Positions 50,067 to 60,110 are shown, numbered from the stretch's first letter. The stretch: 64,000 bases of DNA from Sphingobium abikonense NBRC 16140 (GCF_001598335.1 NZ_BCYT01000008.1:62001-126000); one strand, 5' to 3'. Translations and numbers: made by a program. Notes: generated from the sequence alone by a model not told the origin.

Positions 50067-52229
50067 ATGAATCCGACGCCCCCTAGCATGGCTTTTGAGC
50101 CACGACAAACCTCCTATCGCGGGCGGATCGTGACGCATGCGGCGCGAATTTTTCCAAAGCTGGAAACCTGGCTGGAAACAGAGCGTGAGCAGGTCGCGCT
50201 GTGGGCGCCGGTCGGGCTTGGCGCGGGCATCGTTGCTTGGTTTCTGCTGCTCAATCCCGCGCAGTGGCTGGCCTTTTGCTGTTTTGCGCTGGGCGTCGCC
50301 GCGCTCGGGGCATTGTCGCCGACATCTGGCCGTCTGCGCCATATCCTGATCGCCGGCGCCGTGCTGGCGACCATCGGGTGCCTGTTGATATGGGGGAAGG
50401 CCGCGCTGCTGGGGCAACCTCCCCTGGCGCGCGTGGCGTTCGTGGATATGACCGCCAGGGTGCAGTCGGTTCGCGCCGTGCCCGCGCAAGATATGGTCCG
50501 CGCCATGCTCCGGCCAATCGATGCACCTGCGCTGCCGGCCATAGTGCGGGTCAATATTCCGGTCGAAGATGTGCCCGATGGGTTGGGCAAAGGTGCTGTC
50601 ATCCGGTTTCGCACGCGGCTGATGCCCCCGGCTCCCCCAGCCGTGCCCGGCGCCTATGACTTTGCAGCGCGGGCCTATTTTCAGGGCATAGGGGCGACGG
50701 GAAAGGCGCTGAAGCCGATTACCGTTCTGGAGCCGACACGCGAAGCGCCCCCTCTGCGCGCGCGATTGTTCGCGCATATATTGGAGCAGGTGGAAGGACC
50801 GGCGGAAGGCATTGCCGCCGCGCTGGCCACCGGCGACCAGGGCGCGATCAGCGAAGCCGACGCCGAGGCGATGCGGCGCAGCGGCCTCGCGCATCTGTTG
50901 TCGATCAGCGGCCTGCATGTGACGGCCCTGATCGGCGCGACGATTTTTCTGTTGATGCGCGTCATGGCCATCAGCCGCAGGGCCGCGCTCGATTGGCCCC
51001 TGATGCTGATCGCTGCCGGGGGCGGGGCGCTGGTCGGCATCGGCTATACCTGGCTGACCGGGGCAGAGGTGCCGACTGTGCGATCCTGTATCGCGGCGCT
51101 TCTGGTTCTGGGAGGGCTGGCGCTGGGGCGCGACGCCATCACCTTGCGGCTGGTCGCCACCGGAGCGCTGATAGTCCTGTTGCTCTGGCCGGAATCTCTG
51201 GTCGGGCCGAGTTTCCAGATGAGCTTCGCGGCCGTGACCGCGATCGTCGCCTTGGCGGAGCATCGCCGCTTTCGTGCCTTTGCCGCGGCACGGGAAGAGC
51301 ATTGGCTTCGCAAATGTGCGCGCGCCCTCGCAGTGACGCTGGCGACCGGGCTGGTCGTCGAACTGGTGCTGATGCCGATTGCCCTGTTTCACTTTCACAA
51401 GGCCGGCCTGCTCGGGGCCTTTGCCAACCTGATCGCCATTCCGCTCACGACCTTTGTCGTCATGCCTCTGGAGGTGTTGGCGCTGCTGTTCGATCTGGCC
51501 GGTCTTGGCGCGCCCTTCTGGTGGATGACGGGTCATGCGCTCGATCTGCTTCTTGCCCTCGCTCATGGCGTGGCAGCAAGTCCGCTGGCGACGCTGCTGG
51601 CGCCGGCCATGCGCCCGGGCCTGTTTGGCATGGTGATCGCTGGCCTGCTCTGGTGCCTCCTCTGGCGCACGCGGTGGCGGTGGCTTGGCCTGCCGCCGGT
51701 TGTCGTCGGCGTGGCGCTGGTTATTTCGGCGCCTTCGCCCGACCTGCTGGTGACGGGCGATGGGCGGCATGTGGCGATCCGTTCGGGGGGCGGCATGGCG
51801 ATATTGCGCGATCGGGCCGGGGACTATGTAAGAGATACGCTGTCGGAGAGCGCTGGATATGAAGGGGACCTCAGCGCCATCGCGGACCTCCCGGCGGCCC
51901 GTTGCTCGACCGATCTTTGCGCTCTCAACATGAGCGATGCGGCCGGGAGGACATGGCGTTTGCTGATGACGCGCAGCGATATGCTGATCGAGCGGCCGGT
52001 CTTCGAACAAGCCTGTGCGCAGTCGGACATCGTCATCAGCGATCGTCGCCTGCCGCGCTGGTGCCGACCCCGCTGGTTACGCATTGATCGCTGGCTGCTG
52101 GCGCGAACGGGCGGCCTGTCAATCAGCCTGGCACAAGGCGAAGTTCACACCGTTCATCGCCCGGGCGACGAACATCCCTGGATTGCGACGCCGCAGACTA
52201 GAAAACGACGCCTTTCCCGTCAGTTATAG
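50067..52229 (+). CDS. comEC: ComEC/Rec2 family competence protein
   Basis: Polytopic inner-membrane protein (720 aa) of the DNA-uptake channel family. An N-terminal DUF4131 region (about 45-230) is followed by the competence domain with [32 protein letters not shown] and [16 protein letters not shown]. The C-terminal part (from about 560) is short and lacks the HxHxDH metal site of the metallo-beta-lactamase domain of B. subtilis ComEC, as often in alphaproteobacteria. The last 10 nt overlap the 3' end of lexA on the opposite strand. No other com genes are nearby. Confidence 0.88.
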   Translation: MNPTPPSMAFEPRQTSYRGRIVTHAARIFPKLETWLETEREQVALWAPVGLGAGIVAWFLLLNPAQWLAFCCFALGVAALGALSPTSGRLRHILIAGAVLATIGCLLIWGKAALLGQPPLARVAFVDMTARVQSVRAVPAQDMVRAMLRPIDAPALPAIVRVNIPVEDVPDGLGKGAVIRFRTRLMPPAPPAVPGAYDFAARAYFQGIGATGKALKPITVLEPTREAPPLRARLFAHILEQVEGPAEGIAAALATGDQGAISEADAEAMRRSGLAHLLSISGLHVTALIGATIFLLMRVMAISRRAALDWPLMLIAAGGGALVGIGYTWLTGAEVPTVRSCIAALLVLGGLALGRDAITLRLVATGALIVLLLWPESLVGPSFQMSFAAVTAIVALAEHRRFRAFAAAREEHWLRKCARALAVTLATGLVVELVLMPIALFHFHKAGLLGAFANLIAIPLTTFVVMPLEVLALLFDLAGLGAPFWWMTGHALDLLLALAHGVAASPLATLLAPAMRPGLFGMVIAGLLWCLLWRTRWRWLGLPPVVVGVALVISAPSPDLLVTGDGRHVAIRSGGGMAILRDRAGDYVRDTLSESAGYEGDLSAIADLPAARCSTDLCALNMSDAAGRTWRLLMTRSDMLIERPVFEQACAQSDIVISDRRLPRWCRPRWLRIDRWLLARTGGLSISLAQGEVHTVHRPGDEHPWIATPQTRKRRLSRQL

Positions 52230-52891
52230 CGACGCAACAGACCCGCAAGCTTGCCCTGGATACGCACCTGGCGGGGATCATAGACTTGCGGTTCATAGGC
52301 CGGGTTTGCAGGATCGAGCCGCACCCGGCCACCATCGCGCCGGAAATATTTGAGCGTGGCTTCATTATCGTCGATCAATGCGACCACAATCTGTCCCTCG
52401 CGCGCGACATCGGTGCGCTGGATGAGCGCAAAATCGCCGTCCAGTATCCCGGCGTCGACCATGGAATCGCCCGACACCTCCAACGCATAATGATCGCCCG
52501 AACCCAGCAACGCTGCTGGCACGGACAACATGGTCTGCCCCTCCATCGCCTCAATGGGAACGCCGGCCGCGATCCGTCCATGCAAGGGAATTTCGAGCAC
52601 ATCATTGGCGGCAATCGGGATCGGGGCCGCAGCCTTTGGCGGCAGAGCGATAGGCGCGGCCGGCGTGCGGTGCATCGCGTCGGGCAACTTCAAAACTTCA
52701 AGCGCGCGGGCCCGGTTGGGCAGGCGGCGAATGAAGCCGCGCTCCTCCAGCGCGTTGATCAGGCGATGGATGCCGGACTTGGATCGCAGGTCGAGCGCGT
52801 CCTTCATTTCCTCGAAAGAAGGCGAAACGCCGCCTTCCTCCAGCCGGTTATGAATGAAGCTCAGCAATTCCTGCTGCTTGGGCGTCAACAT
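52220..52891 (-). CDS. lexA: SOS repressor LexA
   Basis: Represses DNA-damage genes and cleaves itself when RecA filaments form. The 223-aa protein starts [13 protein letters not shown] with the winged HTH (about 1-65, [15 protein letters not shown] and [16 protein letters not shown]). The cleavage site is A109-G110 in [10 protein letters not shown]; the catalytic dyad is S143 ([11 protein letters not shown]) and K181 (NEATLKYF). The linker (about 70-98) is Pro/Ala-rich and long. An AGAAGGA ribosome site precedes the ATG at 52891, and an SOS box lies just upstream, so it is autoregulated. Confidence 0.96.
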   Translation of the reverse strand: MLTPKQQELLSFIHNRLEEGGVSPSFEEMKDALDLRSKSGIHRLINALEERGFIRRLPNRARALEVLKLPDAMHRTPAAPIALPPKAAAPIPIAANDVLEIPLHGRIAAGVPIEAMEGQTMLSVPAALLGSGDHYALEVSGDSMVDAGILDGDFALIQRTDVAREGQIVVALIDDNEATLKYFRRDGGRVRLDPANPAYEPQVYDPRQVRIQGKLAGLLRRYN

Positions 52892-52909
52892 CGCTGCGAT
52901 CCTTCTCTG

Positions 52910-52924
52910 GAACGAATAAGGAAC
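52910..52924 (-). promoter_or_regulatory. LexA (SOS) box
   Basis: On the minus strand the sequence is GTTC CTTATTC GTTC, an exact match to the alphaproteobacterial LexA operator GTTC-N7-GTTC. It lies 18 nt before the lexA start codon. Confidence 0.88.
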
Positions 52925-52992
52925 GCATAGGAAACACAAAGAGATTAGTCAAGCGCGGCAAACTACGCAGGTGGCGATGCGCGCGGCTTTCG

Positions 52993-54171
52993 TTAGAGCG
53001 GCAGGATGATGACGCGATCGCCCGGCCGTGCGGGCGGGGCGTGCGCCGGGCGCAGGATCAGGCAATCCGCCTTCGCCATGGCGGCGGTGGCGGCACTGTC
53101 CTGCGACGTGACCGACACGATTCCATCGGCCGATCGCCAAGCGCGCAGATAGTCGTCGCGATCACCGGTGGCGGGCAGCGGGGAGGCGAGCGCCGCGTCG
53201 GTCAGGAAGGGCAGGGGATGCGCGGCGCCGGACAAATGGCGCACGAGCGGAAGCAGGAACAGGATGCCTGTGACGAAGGCCGAGACGGGATTGCCAGGCA
53301 GGCCGAGGAACTGCGCCTGCCCCAGCGTCCCGGCCATCAGCGGTTTGCCGGGACGCATCCGGATTTTCCAGAAGTCGAGCGTGCCGCCCGCCGCCGCGAA
53401 AGCGGGGCGAACCAGATCATGATCACCCACCGACGCGCCGCCCGTCGACACGATTATGTCCGCCTGAGCGGCTTGATGAAAGGCCGCGGTCATGGCGTCA
53501 AGATCGTCCGCGACGATGCCAAGATCCATCACCTCGCACGGCACATCGGCGAGCAAGGCGGCCAGCATCGGGGCGTTGGACGAGGGCAGCATGCCGGGCG
53601 GGGTATCGGAGCCGGGCGGGACCAGTTCGTTGCCGGTTGAGAGCAGAGCCACGCGCGGACGGCGGCGCACCGGGACGCAGCCATGGCCGCCAAGTACTGC
53701 AAGGGCGACCTGCGCCGCACCCAAGCGCGAACCCCGTTCCAGCAATATGGCCCCGCGCGCGAAATCGGATGCCTGCGCCCGCATATGGCGCCCGGCGGGC
53801 AAGGGATCGGCGCTGGCCGTCAGCATGCCAGCATCCCGCGTCGCATTTTCCTGAATGAGGATGGCGTCGGCGCCCGGCGGGACGGGCGCGCCGGTGAAGA
53901 TGCGCAGCGCTTCGCCCGGCGCGAGCGGTGAAGGCGTGGCAGCGCCGGCGGCGCTTTCGCCCGTCACGCGCCAAGGCCCCGGATATTCGATCGCGCGCAC
54001 CGCATAGCCATCCATCGCCGACAGGTCGGCCCAAGGCTGGTCACGCAGGGCGAGCAGGTCCTCTGCCAGCCAGCGGCCCACCGCCTCGCCAACAGGCAGC
54101 GTCTGTGTCGGCAATGGCTCTGCAAGTCCGAACAGGCGCGCCTGCGCCTCTGCGACCGGCAGGAGGCTCAT
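52993..54171 (-). CDS. moeA: Molybdopterin molybdotransferase
   Basis: Inserts molybdate into adenylated molybdopterin. The 392-aa MoeA has its hallmark motifs: [11 protein letters not shown] near residue 50, [12 protein letters not shown], the [14 protein letters not shown] stretch, [18 protein letters not shown], and [13 protein letters not shown]. Its start overlaps the stop of moaC by four bases. Last gene of the trpG-trpD-trpC-moaC-moeA run; the lexA promoter region follows. Confidence 0.94.
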   Translation of the reverse strand: MSLLPVAEAQARLFGLAEPLPTQTLPVGEAVGRWLAEDLLALRDQPWADLSAMDGYAVRAIEYPGPWRVTGESAAGAATPSPLAPGEALRIFTGAPVPPGADAILIQENATRDAGMLTASADPLPAGRHMRAQASDFARGAILLERGSRLGAAQVALAVLGGHGCVPVRRRPRVALLSTGNELVPPGSDTPPGMLPSSNAPMLAALLADVPCEVMDLGIVADDLDAMTAAFHQAAQADIIVSTGGASVGDHDLVRPAFAAAGGTLDFWKIRMRPGKPLMAGTLGQAQFLGLPGNPVSAFVTGILFLLPLVRHLSGAAHPLPFLTDAALASPLPATGDRDDYLRAWRSADGIVSVTSQDSAATAAMAKADCLILRPAHAPPARPGDRVIILPL

Positions 54172-54641
54172 TCCGGCCGCCGCCAGTCGCCCGACTTGCC
54201 GCCTGTCTTTGTGATCAACCGGACGTCGCGAATGACCATGGTCTTGTCCAGCGCCTTGGCCATGTCATAGATGGTGAGAAGCGCGACTGACGCGGCCGTC
54301 AGCGCCTCCATCTCCACGCCGGTCTGGCCCGCTGTTCGCGCGGTTGCTTCGACCGCGACGCCATGATCGTCGAGGGCGAAGTCCACCGTCACCGCGCTGA
54401 GCGCGATTGGATGGCAGAGCGGGATGAGGTCTGCAGTGCGTTTGGCCGCCATGATGCCGGCGACGCGCGCAACCGCCAGCACATCGCCCTTTTTTACCAG
54501 CCCCTCCGCGATGGCTCGGGCCGCTTGACTGCTCATGTCGATCCGGCCTGCGGCAATGGCTTCGCGCACGGTGACGGCCTTGGCCGACACATCGACCATG
54601 CGGGCCGAGCCTTCGGCGTCGAGATGCGTGAGGCCGCTCAT
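54168..54641 (-). CDS. moaC: Cyclic pyranopterin monophosphate synthase
   Basis: Makes cyclic pyranopterin monophosphate in molybdenum cofactor synthesis. The 157-aa protein has [53 protein letters not shown] and MAKALDK, with the basic residues of the active site. It overlaps trpC upstream and moeA downstream by four bases each, so its translation is tied to the trp genes, an arrangement known in several alphaproteobacteria. Confidence 0.95.
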   Translation of the reverse strand: MSGLTHLDAEGSARMVDVSAKAVTVREAIAAGRIDMSSQAARAIAEGLVKKGDVLAVARVAGIMAAKRTADLIPLCHPIALSAVTVDFALDDHGVAVEATARTAGQTGVEMEALTAASVALLTIYDMAKALDKTMVIRDVRLITKTGGKSGDWRRPE

Positions 54642-55429
54642 GCGCCGGTCAGCAACGTGCGCGTGGCGGCTTCGACATCGGCCTGCCGCATCAGCGTTTC
54701 GCCGACCAGGAAACAGCGGACGCCATGGGCGGACATGGCGACAAGATCGTCATGACTGCCAAGCCCGCTTTCGGCAACGAAGGTGCAGCCTGCCGGTGCC
54801 TTGCCGACCAGTTCATAAGTGCGCGCGAAATCGACGCTGAAATCGCGCAGGTCGCGATTGTTGACGCCGATGAGGCGCGAGCGCAGCGCAAGGGCGCGGT
54901 CCAGTTCGCCTTCGTCATGCACCTCGATCAGCGCGTCCATGCCGAGGCCTAGCGCGGCATCCTCTATTTCGCGCATCTGGCCATCATCCAATGCGGCGAC
55001 GATGATGAGGATGGCGTCGGCGCCCAGCGCCCGGCTTTCCAGCACCTGCCAGGGATCGACCATGAAATCCTTGCGCAGCACCGGCAGCGGGCAAGCGGCG
55101 CGAGCGGCGACTAGATAGTCATCCGATCCTTGAAAATAGGGTTCGTCGGTCAGGACCGACAGGCAGGCCGCGCCGCCCGCGGCATAGGCGGCGGCATGGG
55201 CCGGCGGATCGAAATCGGCGCGGATCAGCCCCTTGGACGGGCTGGCCTTCTTGACCTCTGCGATCAGGCCGAAGCCCGACGCGGATGCAGCGTCCAGCGC
55301 GCGCCGGAATCCGCGTGGGGGCGTCTGTTCGGCGGCGCGCGCTTGCAGGCTTGCGATGCTGGTTGTCGCCTTTCGCCGCGCAACCTCCTGGCGCTTGACG
55401 TCGCAGATTTCGATCAACTTGTTGGTCAT
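54638..55429 (-). CDS. trpC: Indole-3-glycerol phosphate synthase
   Basis: Ring-closing step of tryptophan synthesis. The 263-aa TIM barrel has [17 protein letters not shown], the catalytic Lys in [28 protein letters not shown] and [13 protein letters not shown]. It is not fused to TrpF. The ATG at 55429 makes a four-base overlap with trpD. Confidence 0.96.
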   Translation of the reverse strand: MTNKLIEICDVKRQEVARRKATTSIASLQARAAEQTPPRGFRRALDAASASGFGLIAEVKKASPSKGLIRADFDPPAHAAAYAAGGAACLSVLTDEPYFQGSDDYLVAARAACPLPVLRKDFMVDPWQVLESRALGADAILIIVAALDDGQMREIEDAALGLGMDALIEVHDEGELDRALALRSRLIGVNNRDLRDFSVDFARTYELVGKAPAGCTFVAESGLGSHDDLVAMSAHGVRCFLVGETLMRQADVEAATRTLLTGA

Positions 55430-56418
55430 GTATAGGCAATCCAGCAATTCAAAAGCGCGTTGGCAAGGCCGCGATCGAGCGTTTCGGCCGCTTCCTCCAG
55501 CCCTTCGCGCAGGTCGATGGCGGCATCCGCCACCACCAGCGCGACGGCGGCGTTAAGCAGCACGGCATCGCGATAGGCCCCCGGCTCGCCCTTTAGCAAG
55601 GCGCGCAGAGCCGCCGCATTATAGGCCGCGTCACCGCCCCGGATTGCCGAGACGGGGCGGTTGGGCAGGCCAAGGTCAGCCGCATTCAGGCGGTGCATGG
55701 CGACCAGCGTGTGATCCTTGACTTCCGCCATAGCGTTGCCGCCCGCCAGCGACAGCTCGTCCAGTCCTTCGTCGCCCGATACGATCATCGCCCGGTCGAC
55801 GCCCAGTTCTGCCAGCGCCTGCGCATAGATGGGCACGTAATCCGGCCGGGCGATGCCGACCAGCTGGCGACGGACATTGGCCGGGTTGGCGAGCGGCCCC
55901 ATGAGGTTGAAGATGGTGCGCTCGCCAATGGCACGGCGGATGGGGCCGAGCCGTTTGAGCGCGGGATGATAATTTTGTGCGAAAAGGAAGCCTATGCCCA
56001 GGTCCGCCAGCGTCGCTTCGGCGGTGGCGGCGGCGCGATCGAGGTCGAGACCCAGCGCTTCGAGCGTATCGGCCGCACCCGCCTTTGACGAGGCCGCGCG
56101 ATTGCCATGTTTAGCGACGGGCACGCCGGCGGCTGCCACGACCAGGCTGACGGCGGTCGAGACGTTGAGCGTATGGTGGCCATCGCCGCCGGTTCCGCAC
56201 ACGTCGATGGCGCCAGGCGGCGCGCTGACGGCGATCATGCGCGCGCGCATGGCGCGGGCGGCAGCGGCGATTTCGGTCGCCGTTTCACCGCGCCGCGCCA
56301 TCGTCACCAGAAACGCTTTGATATCCTCGTCAGGCAGGTCGGCGTCGAACAGCAGGTCGAAGGCGACCGTTGCGGCTTCGCCGGACAGTGGCGTGGAAGG
56401 ATCGGGCAGACGGGTCAT
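55426..56418 (-). CDS. trpD: Anthranilate phosphoribosyltransferase
   Basis: Transfers phosphoribose from PRPP to anthranilate. The 330-aa protein has [52 protein letters not shown] and [11 protein letters not shown], all catalytic or PRPP-binding. It is separate from the TrpG amidotransferase, whose gene lies 85 nt upstream; trpE is not in this window. Confidence 0.96.
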   Translation of the reverse strand: MTRLPDPSTPLSGEAATVAFDLLFDADLPDEDIKAFLVTMARRGETATEIAAAARAMRARMIAVSAPPGAIDVCGTGGDGHHTLNVSTAVSLVVAAAGVPVAKHGNRAASSKAGAADTLEALGLDLDRAAATAEATLADLGIGFLFAQNYHPALKRLGPIRRAIGERTIFNLMGPLANPANVRRQLVGIARPDYVPIYAQALAELGVDRAMIVSGDEGLDELSLAGGNAMAEVKDHTLVAMHRLNAADLGLPNRPVSAIRGGDAAYNAAALRALLKGEPGAYRDAVLLNAAVALVVADAAIDLREGLEEAAETLDRGLANALLNCWIAYT

Positions 56419-56503
56419 GACGGCTCGCCTTAATCAGCGCAGGCACGGTAAGTCGAGGGGCAAGGCGGGCGAGCGATGTTTTTTGCGGTGCCCCTCGGTT
56501 CGA

Positions 56504-57094
56504 TCAGGCGGCTTCGCGTCGGCGTACGGGCAGCCCCGCCAGCGTCAGGAAATTGGCCAGCATTGCATGGCCATGTTCGGTGGCGATGCTTTCGGGATGA
56601 AACTGCACCGAATGGATCGGCAGGCTGGCGTGGCGGAAGCCCATGACCGACCCATCCTCGCTCGTCGCGTTGACGATCAGGCTGTCGGGAATGTCCTCCA
56701 CGATCAGCGAGTGATAGCGCGTGGCGGTGAAGGGGGAGGGCAGGTCCCGAAACAGGCCGGTGCCGTCATGGCTGACCGGCGATGTCTTGCCGTGCATCAG
56801 CCCGCCGCGCACGACCTTGCCACCGAAATGCTGGCCGATGGCCTGATGGCCCAGGCACACGCCCAGTAACGGCGCGCCCGCGTGCGCGCAGGCCGCGACC
56901 AGGTCCAGGCTGACACCGGCCTCATTGGGGGTGCAGGGACCGGGCGACAGGAGAAACGCCTTGGCGCCGCTCGATAGCGCCTGGCCGGCCGAAATGGCGT
57001 CGTTACGGACGACCTCCACCTTGGCGCCCAGTTCCATGAGATAATGGACCAGGTTCCAGGTGAAGCTGTCATAATTGTCGATGACGAGGATCAT
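56504..57094 (-). CDS. trpG: Anthranilate synthase component II (glutamine amidotransferase)
   Basis: Delivers ammonia from glutamine to TrpE (or PabB). This 196-aa class I amidotransferase has the oxyanion [13 protein letters not shown], the nucleophile C80 in [17 protein letters not shown], and the His-Glu pair in [14 protein letters not shown]. It may serve both tryptophan and folate. trpE is not adjacent within the window. First gene of the five-gene trp-moa-moe run; 120 nt upstream of it lead to the tmRNA promoter on the other strand. Confidence 0.93.
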   Translation of the reverse strand: MILVIDNYDSFTWNLVHYLMELGAKVEVVRNDAISAGQALSSGAKAFLLSPGPCTPNEAGVSLDLVAACAHAGAPLLGVCLGHQAIGQHFGGKVVRGGLMHGKTSPVSHDGTGLFRDLPSPFTATRYHSLIVEDIPDSLIVNATSEDGSVMGFRHASLPIHSVQFHPESIATEHGHAMLANFLTLAGLPVRRREAA

Positions 57095-57244
57095 GGGCAG
57101 CTTCTAGCGGCTAAGCGTCGTGCTGGAAAGATGCCGGAAGCGAACACCGCATCCCGCGGCGCTTGAAGAATCATTTGCTTGCGCCCATATGCTGCTGTGC
57201 CGGGTTCGCCCGGCTATGGTGATAAAGTGTGTCGTATAATAGAC

Positions 57245-57540
57245 GCAGCGGACCCGGGGGCAGTACCCGGCGGCTCCACCACCTCTCTCGCGCAGCGGGG
57301 AAGATGACGGGGCCGAACTAGGATCGACGTGTGTTGAAAGGCGATGTTTTCACCCGGCCCGTGTAAGCCGTTAAACTGTGCAAAACTCACAAGTGCCAAC
57401 GATAACGAAGCACTCGCCATTGCAGCGTAATTGAGGGCCTCACGGCCTGACATTACTCTAAAATAGCGCGGTTGAACCCACCGGGCAACAGAAGGGAATT
57501 CAGCGGCCCCCGGAGGCGCCGGGCAACAGAAGCCTCCGGA
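57245..57540 (+). ncRNA. ssrA: Permuted two-piece tmRNA
   Basis: Rescues stalled ribosomes. The acceptor piece comes first and ends in GGCTCCACCA (CCA at 57289-57291), with T-arm GGGGGCAGTACCC. A short intervening segment follows, and the coding piece begins GGGGCCGAACTAGGATCG (about 57309), whose 5' end pairs with the acceptor 3' end. The tag frame runs 57395-57430 and encodes ANDNEALAIAA followed by TAA, typical of alphaproteobacteria. A TATAAT at 57235-57240 is a likely -10 box. The exact 5' end is inferred. The sequence CCGGGCAACAGAAG occurs twice near the 3' end (57481 and 57519). Confidence 0.9.
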
Positions 57541-57546
57541 CTTTTC
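57510..57546 (+). terminator. Terminator at the tmRNA 3' end
   Basis: An 8-bp stem (CCGGAGGC with GCCTCCGG, 14-nt loop) followed by CTTTT. It probably ends the ssrA transcript. Confidence 0.75.
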
Positions 57547-57806
57547 CCGCACATCGACGCTATCGAGAGCGCAGGCTTTTTGGCCGGCGGGCGGCATCGT
57601 CCGCTCCGTGGAAAAGTGATTCGTAACGCGTCGGATTCGCGCAATTATTTAGATTACGCTTTTATGACATTATGGCGTAAAATATCTAACGTATTGACTT
57701 TAAGTGAAAGAAAGTTCTTGTCGCGCGCTCGTCGCCCGCTTGCGCGCTTGTCATCTAAATGAAATACTCTTGGCTATATTGGAAAGTTTTTTTCGGGAGA
57801 TGAGAG
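57547..57806. other. Non-coding spacer, locally A+T-rich
   Basis: No gene seen. The stretch about 57630-57730 is clearly richer in A and T than its surroundings. A TATATT at 57775-57780 and the GGGAGATGAG ribosome site before 57807 belong to the following gene; a matching -35 box is not clear. No tRNA-like repeat or integrase accompanies the tmRNA gene. Confidence 0.4.
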
Positions 57807-58190
57807 ATGTTAAAGGCCGCTATGATGATCGGGGTTTCGCTGGCTATTGCCGCGCCTGCCATGGCGCAATCTGCTCCCGACAGCCTTGTGGTCCTTGGCG
57901 TACAGGATGGCAATCTGGCCGCGAATGCAATAGCTTCGGGCCAGTTTGACGCCGCGATCGAGCGGCTGGAGCCGATGCAGCCTTTCAGCGCGAACGACCC
58001 GGCGCGCCTGATAAACTTGGGCAATGCCTATGCCGGTGCCGGCCGGATGAAACAGGCGAGGGAGGCCTATCGGTCCGCGCGCTTCGCGCCGGAGATGACG
58101 CTGGTGCTGGCCAATGGCGAAGAAGAATCGTCGCGCGTGATCGCCCGCCGCGCGATGAGCCGCCTCAATCCCAGTTTTGCCGCGCGCTGA
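57807..58190 (+). CDS. Small exported TPR-like protein
   Basis: A 127-aa protein with a Sec signal peptide (residues 1 to about 21, ending PAMAQ). The rest holds about two helical-hairpin units of tetratricopeptide type (AIASGQFDAAIERLEPMQPF and ARLINLGNAYAGAGRMKQAR), which usually bind other proteins. It is probably periplasmic. The strong GGGAGATGAG ribosome site supports this start. A hairpin follows at 58217. Function unknown. Confidence 0.72.
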   Translation: MLKAAMMIGVSLAIAAPAMAQSAPDSLVVLGVQDGNLAANAIASGQFDAAIERLEPMQPFSANDPARLINLGNAYAGAGRMKQAREAYRSARFAPEMTLVLANGEEESSRVIARRAMSRLNPSFAAR

Positions 58191-58216
58191 CCGCTTCATT
58201 GCGTTCATGAGGGGGA

Positions 58217-58250
58217 GGGCGTCATCCTGGGGGATGGCGCCCATTTATCA
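58217..58250 (+). terminator. Hairpin after the TPR-like gene
   Basis: An 11-bp stem (GGGCGTCATCC with GGATGGCGCCC, one G-T pair) and a 4-base loop, followed by ATTTAT. The weak T run makes it a plausible rather than certain terminator. Confidence 0.55.
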
Positions 58251-58263
58251 TGCCCCACCGCCA

Positions 58264-58301
58264 TTGTCATTTGCCTGACATGAGTGTCACGCGACCGTCA
58301 T
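58264..58301 (+). promoter_or_regulatory. Two tandem PhoB-like boxes
   Basis: Two units with the 7-4-7 spacing of the Pho box: TTGTCAT-N4-CTGACAT (58264-58281) and GTGTCAC-N4-CCGTCAT (58284-58301). Each heptamer differs from CTGTCAT by one or two bases. They lie 155 nt before the lipoprotein gene, far enough for a promoter and a leader. They suggest PhoB control under phosphate limitation. Confidence 0.55.
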
Positions 58302-58455
58302 TTTAAAGACGCCAGACCGTCACAGAAGCGGAATGAGCCTGTCACCTGCGCCCCTTAGTGGCCCGTCGGGAGGGCGACAGGGGGCGTTGTCCGATTCGTA
58401 AATTCCCCTGCGCTCCGCAGTTCCACAACGCCGGCAAAGCCGGAGCGGAGATGAC

Positions 58456-60051
58456 ATGGCCAAGATTAACCGTATTCACACGATCCTGATGGCGAGCTGC
58501 GCCTGCGTAGGTCTGAGCGCCTGCGGCGCGGATGATATCGCTTCCCCGGGTGAGGGCACCATCGTCATCCCGGCCCCGACGCCCACCCCGACACCGACGC
58601 CAACACCCACGCCGACGCCGACCCCGACCGCAGTGACGCCCGCAGCGAGCTGCCCGTCCATCGCCGGTCCCAACCAGCTCAGCGACCTGGGCACCATCAC
58701 CGACGGCACCAACACCTGGCGCAATTGCGGCTTCCCGTCGCGCTTCACCGCGACGACGGCGATCGCCAAGGCCGCAGGCGTGATCTACTCGCTGCCCGGC
58801 CGCGTCGATGTTGGCACCGATCAAGGCGCTGCCACGACCAACACCGACGTCACGCTGAACATCGATCCGGGCGTCGTCGTGTTCGCCAGCACGGGTAACG
58901 CCTATCTGGCGGTCAATCGCGGCAACAAGATCAATGCCGTGGGCAGCGCCAGCGCGCCGATCATCTTCACCAGCCGCGAAAACGTCACCGGTGCCGCGAC
59001 CGACCAGTCGTCAGGCCAGTGGGGTGGCATCGTGCTGCTGGGTCGCGGCAAGATCACCGATTGCCAGGCACCCGCTGCCGCGCCCGGCACGACGGCGTGC
59101 GAACGCGACACCGAAGGCACCAGCAACGCCCTATATGGCGGCGCGAATGACGCCGACAGCTCGGGCCGCCTTTCCTATGTGCAGATCCGTTATTCGGGCT
59201 TCGTTTTGGCCGATGGCAAGGAATTGCAGGGGCTGACCCCCTCGGGCGTGGGCACCGGCACCGTCATCGACCATATCCAGGTCCACAACAGCTCGGACGA
59301 CGGCATCGAAGCCTTTGGCGGTTCGGCCAACATGAAATATCTGGTGCTGACGGGTAACGAAGACGACAATCTGGACACCGACGTCGGTTTCCGTGGCACC
59401 GCGCAGTTCCTGATCTCGGTCCAGCGCGCAAACAACAATATCGGCGACACGTTCCTGGAAACCGACTCGAACGGTTCGACCAGCAACAGCAACGCCAGCG
59501 AAGACGCGCTGCCCCGCCAGTATCTGAAGGTCGCCAACTTCACGCATATCCAGCGGTCGAACACCGGCGATGACGGCGCTTCGATGCTGCTGCGTGGCGG
59601 CGCGGACCTGGCGCTGGTCAACGGCATCATCGTCAGCCCCGATCAGAGCTGCCTGCGCATCAACAGCGCCGCGACCGTTCGCGACGCCGACACGACGCTG
59701 CAGGACGCCGGCAAGCCACGCTACATCTCGGTGGTCATGCAGTGCAACAGCACGCCCTACAAGGGCACCGGTGGTGTCGACGTCGCTGTCGTGAAGTCGA
59801 TCTTCGAAGCCGGCCCGAACAGCAGCATCAACTACACGCCGTCGCTGACCAGCCTGTTCATCAACGGCGCGACCGAAACCGCCGTGACCGCGACCGATCC
59901 CAAGACGATCGACAGCGCTTTCACGACCACCAACTATGTCGGCGCGGTCATGGACAGCAGCGACACCTGGTACGCCGGCTGGACCTGCAATTCCGTGACC
60001 GCCAGCTTCGGCAGCGCCAGCGGCAACTGCACGGCCATCCCGACCGCCTGA
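58456..60051 (+). CDS. Surface lipoprotein paired with a TonB-dependent receptor
   Basis: A 531-aa lipoprotein: the signal peptide ends in the lipobox GLSAC (C23), with Gly at +2, which fits outer-membrane sorting. A run of Pro-Thr repeats (about residues 41-58) forms a stalk. The rest is rich in Asn, Asp, Gly, Ser and Thr and reads as repeated beta strands (WGGIVLLGRG, DGIEAFGGSAN, DGASMLLRGG), like a right-handed beta-helix. Several Cys pairs are present. The receptor gene follows 91 nt downstream, after a terminator-like hairpin. Such pairs probably capture a substrate for the receptor; PhoB-like boxes upstream suggest a phosphate source. The substrate is not known. Confidence 0.75.
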   Translation: MAKINRIHTILMASCACVGLSACGADDIASPGEGTIVIPAPTPTPTPTPTPTPTPTPTAVTPAASCPSIAGPNQLSDLGTITDGTNTWRNCGFPSRFTATTAIAKAAGVIYSLPGRVDVGTDQGAATTNTDVTLNIDPGVVVFASTGNAYLAVNRGNKINAVGSASAPIIFTSRENVTGAATDQSSGQWGGIVLLGRGKITDCQAPAAAPGTTACERDTEGTSNALYGGANDADSSGRLSYVQIRYSGFVLADGKELQGLTPSGVGTGTVIDHIQVHNSSDDGIEAFGGSANMKYLVLTGNEDDNLDTDVGFRGTAQFLISVQRANNNIGDTFLETDSNGSTSNSNASEDALPRQYLKVANFTHIQRSNTGDDGASMLLRGGADLALVNGIIVSPDQSCLRINSAATVRDADTTLQDAGKPRYISVVMQCNSTPYKGTGGVDVAVVKSIFEAGPNSSINYTPSLTSLFINGATETAVTATDPKTIDSAFTTTNYVGAVMDSSDTWYAGWTCNSVTASFGSASGNCTAIPTA

Positions 60052-60072
60052 TCGGCACCTGACCTCAATAGG

Positions 60073-60110
60073 GGCGGGGGAGCGTGAACCGACGCTTCCC
60101 CGCCTTTCTT
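60073..60110 (+). terminator. Terminator or attenuator between lipoprotein and receptor
   Basis: A 13-bp stem (GGCGGGGGAGCGT with ACGCTTCCCCGCC, one G-T pair) around a 6-base loop, followed by TTTCTT. It lies 33 nt before the receptor start and would lower receptor levels relative to the lipoprotein. Confidence 0.75.

Noticed and set aside
49887..52010. A 707-codon minus-strand frame opposite comEC, and similar frames opposite nuoL (32840-34453) and thiE-SDR (16258-17817).
   Set aside because: Shadows of genuine genes, with His/Arg/Gln-rich low-quality translations.
57095..57234. Possible trp leader or attenuator before trpG.
   Set aside because: No short frame with consecutive Trp codons and no alternative stems were visible on the minus strand.
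57245..57806. The tmRNA gene and the A+T-rich stretch after it as an integration site of a genomic island.
   Set aside because: No integrase, no repeated tmRNA end and no cluster of foreign genes follow.
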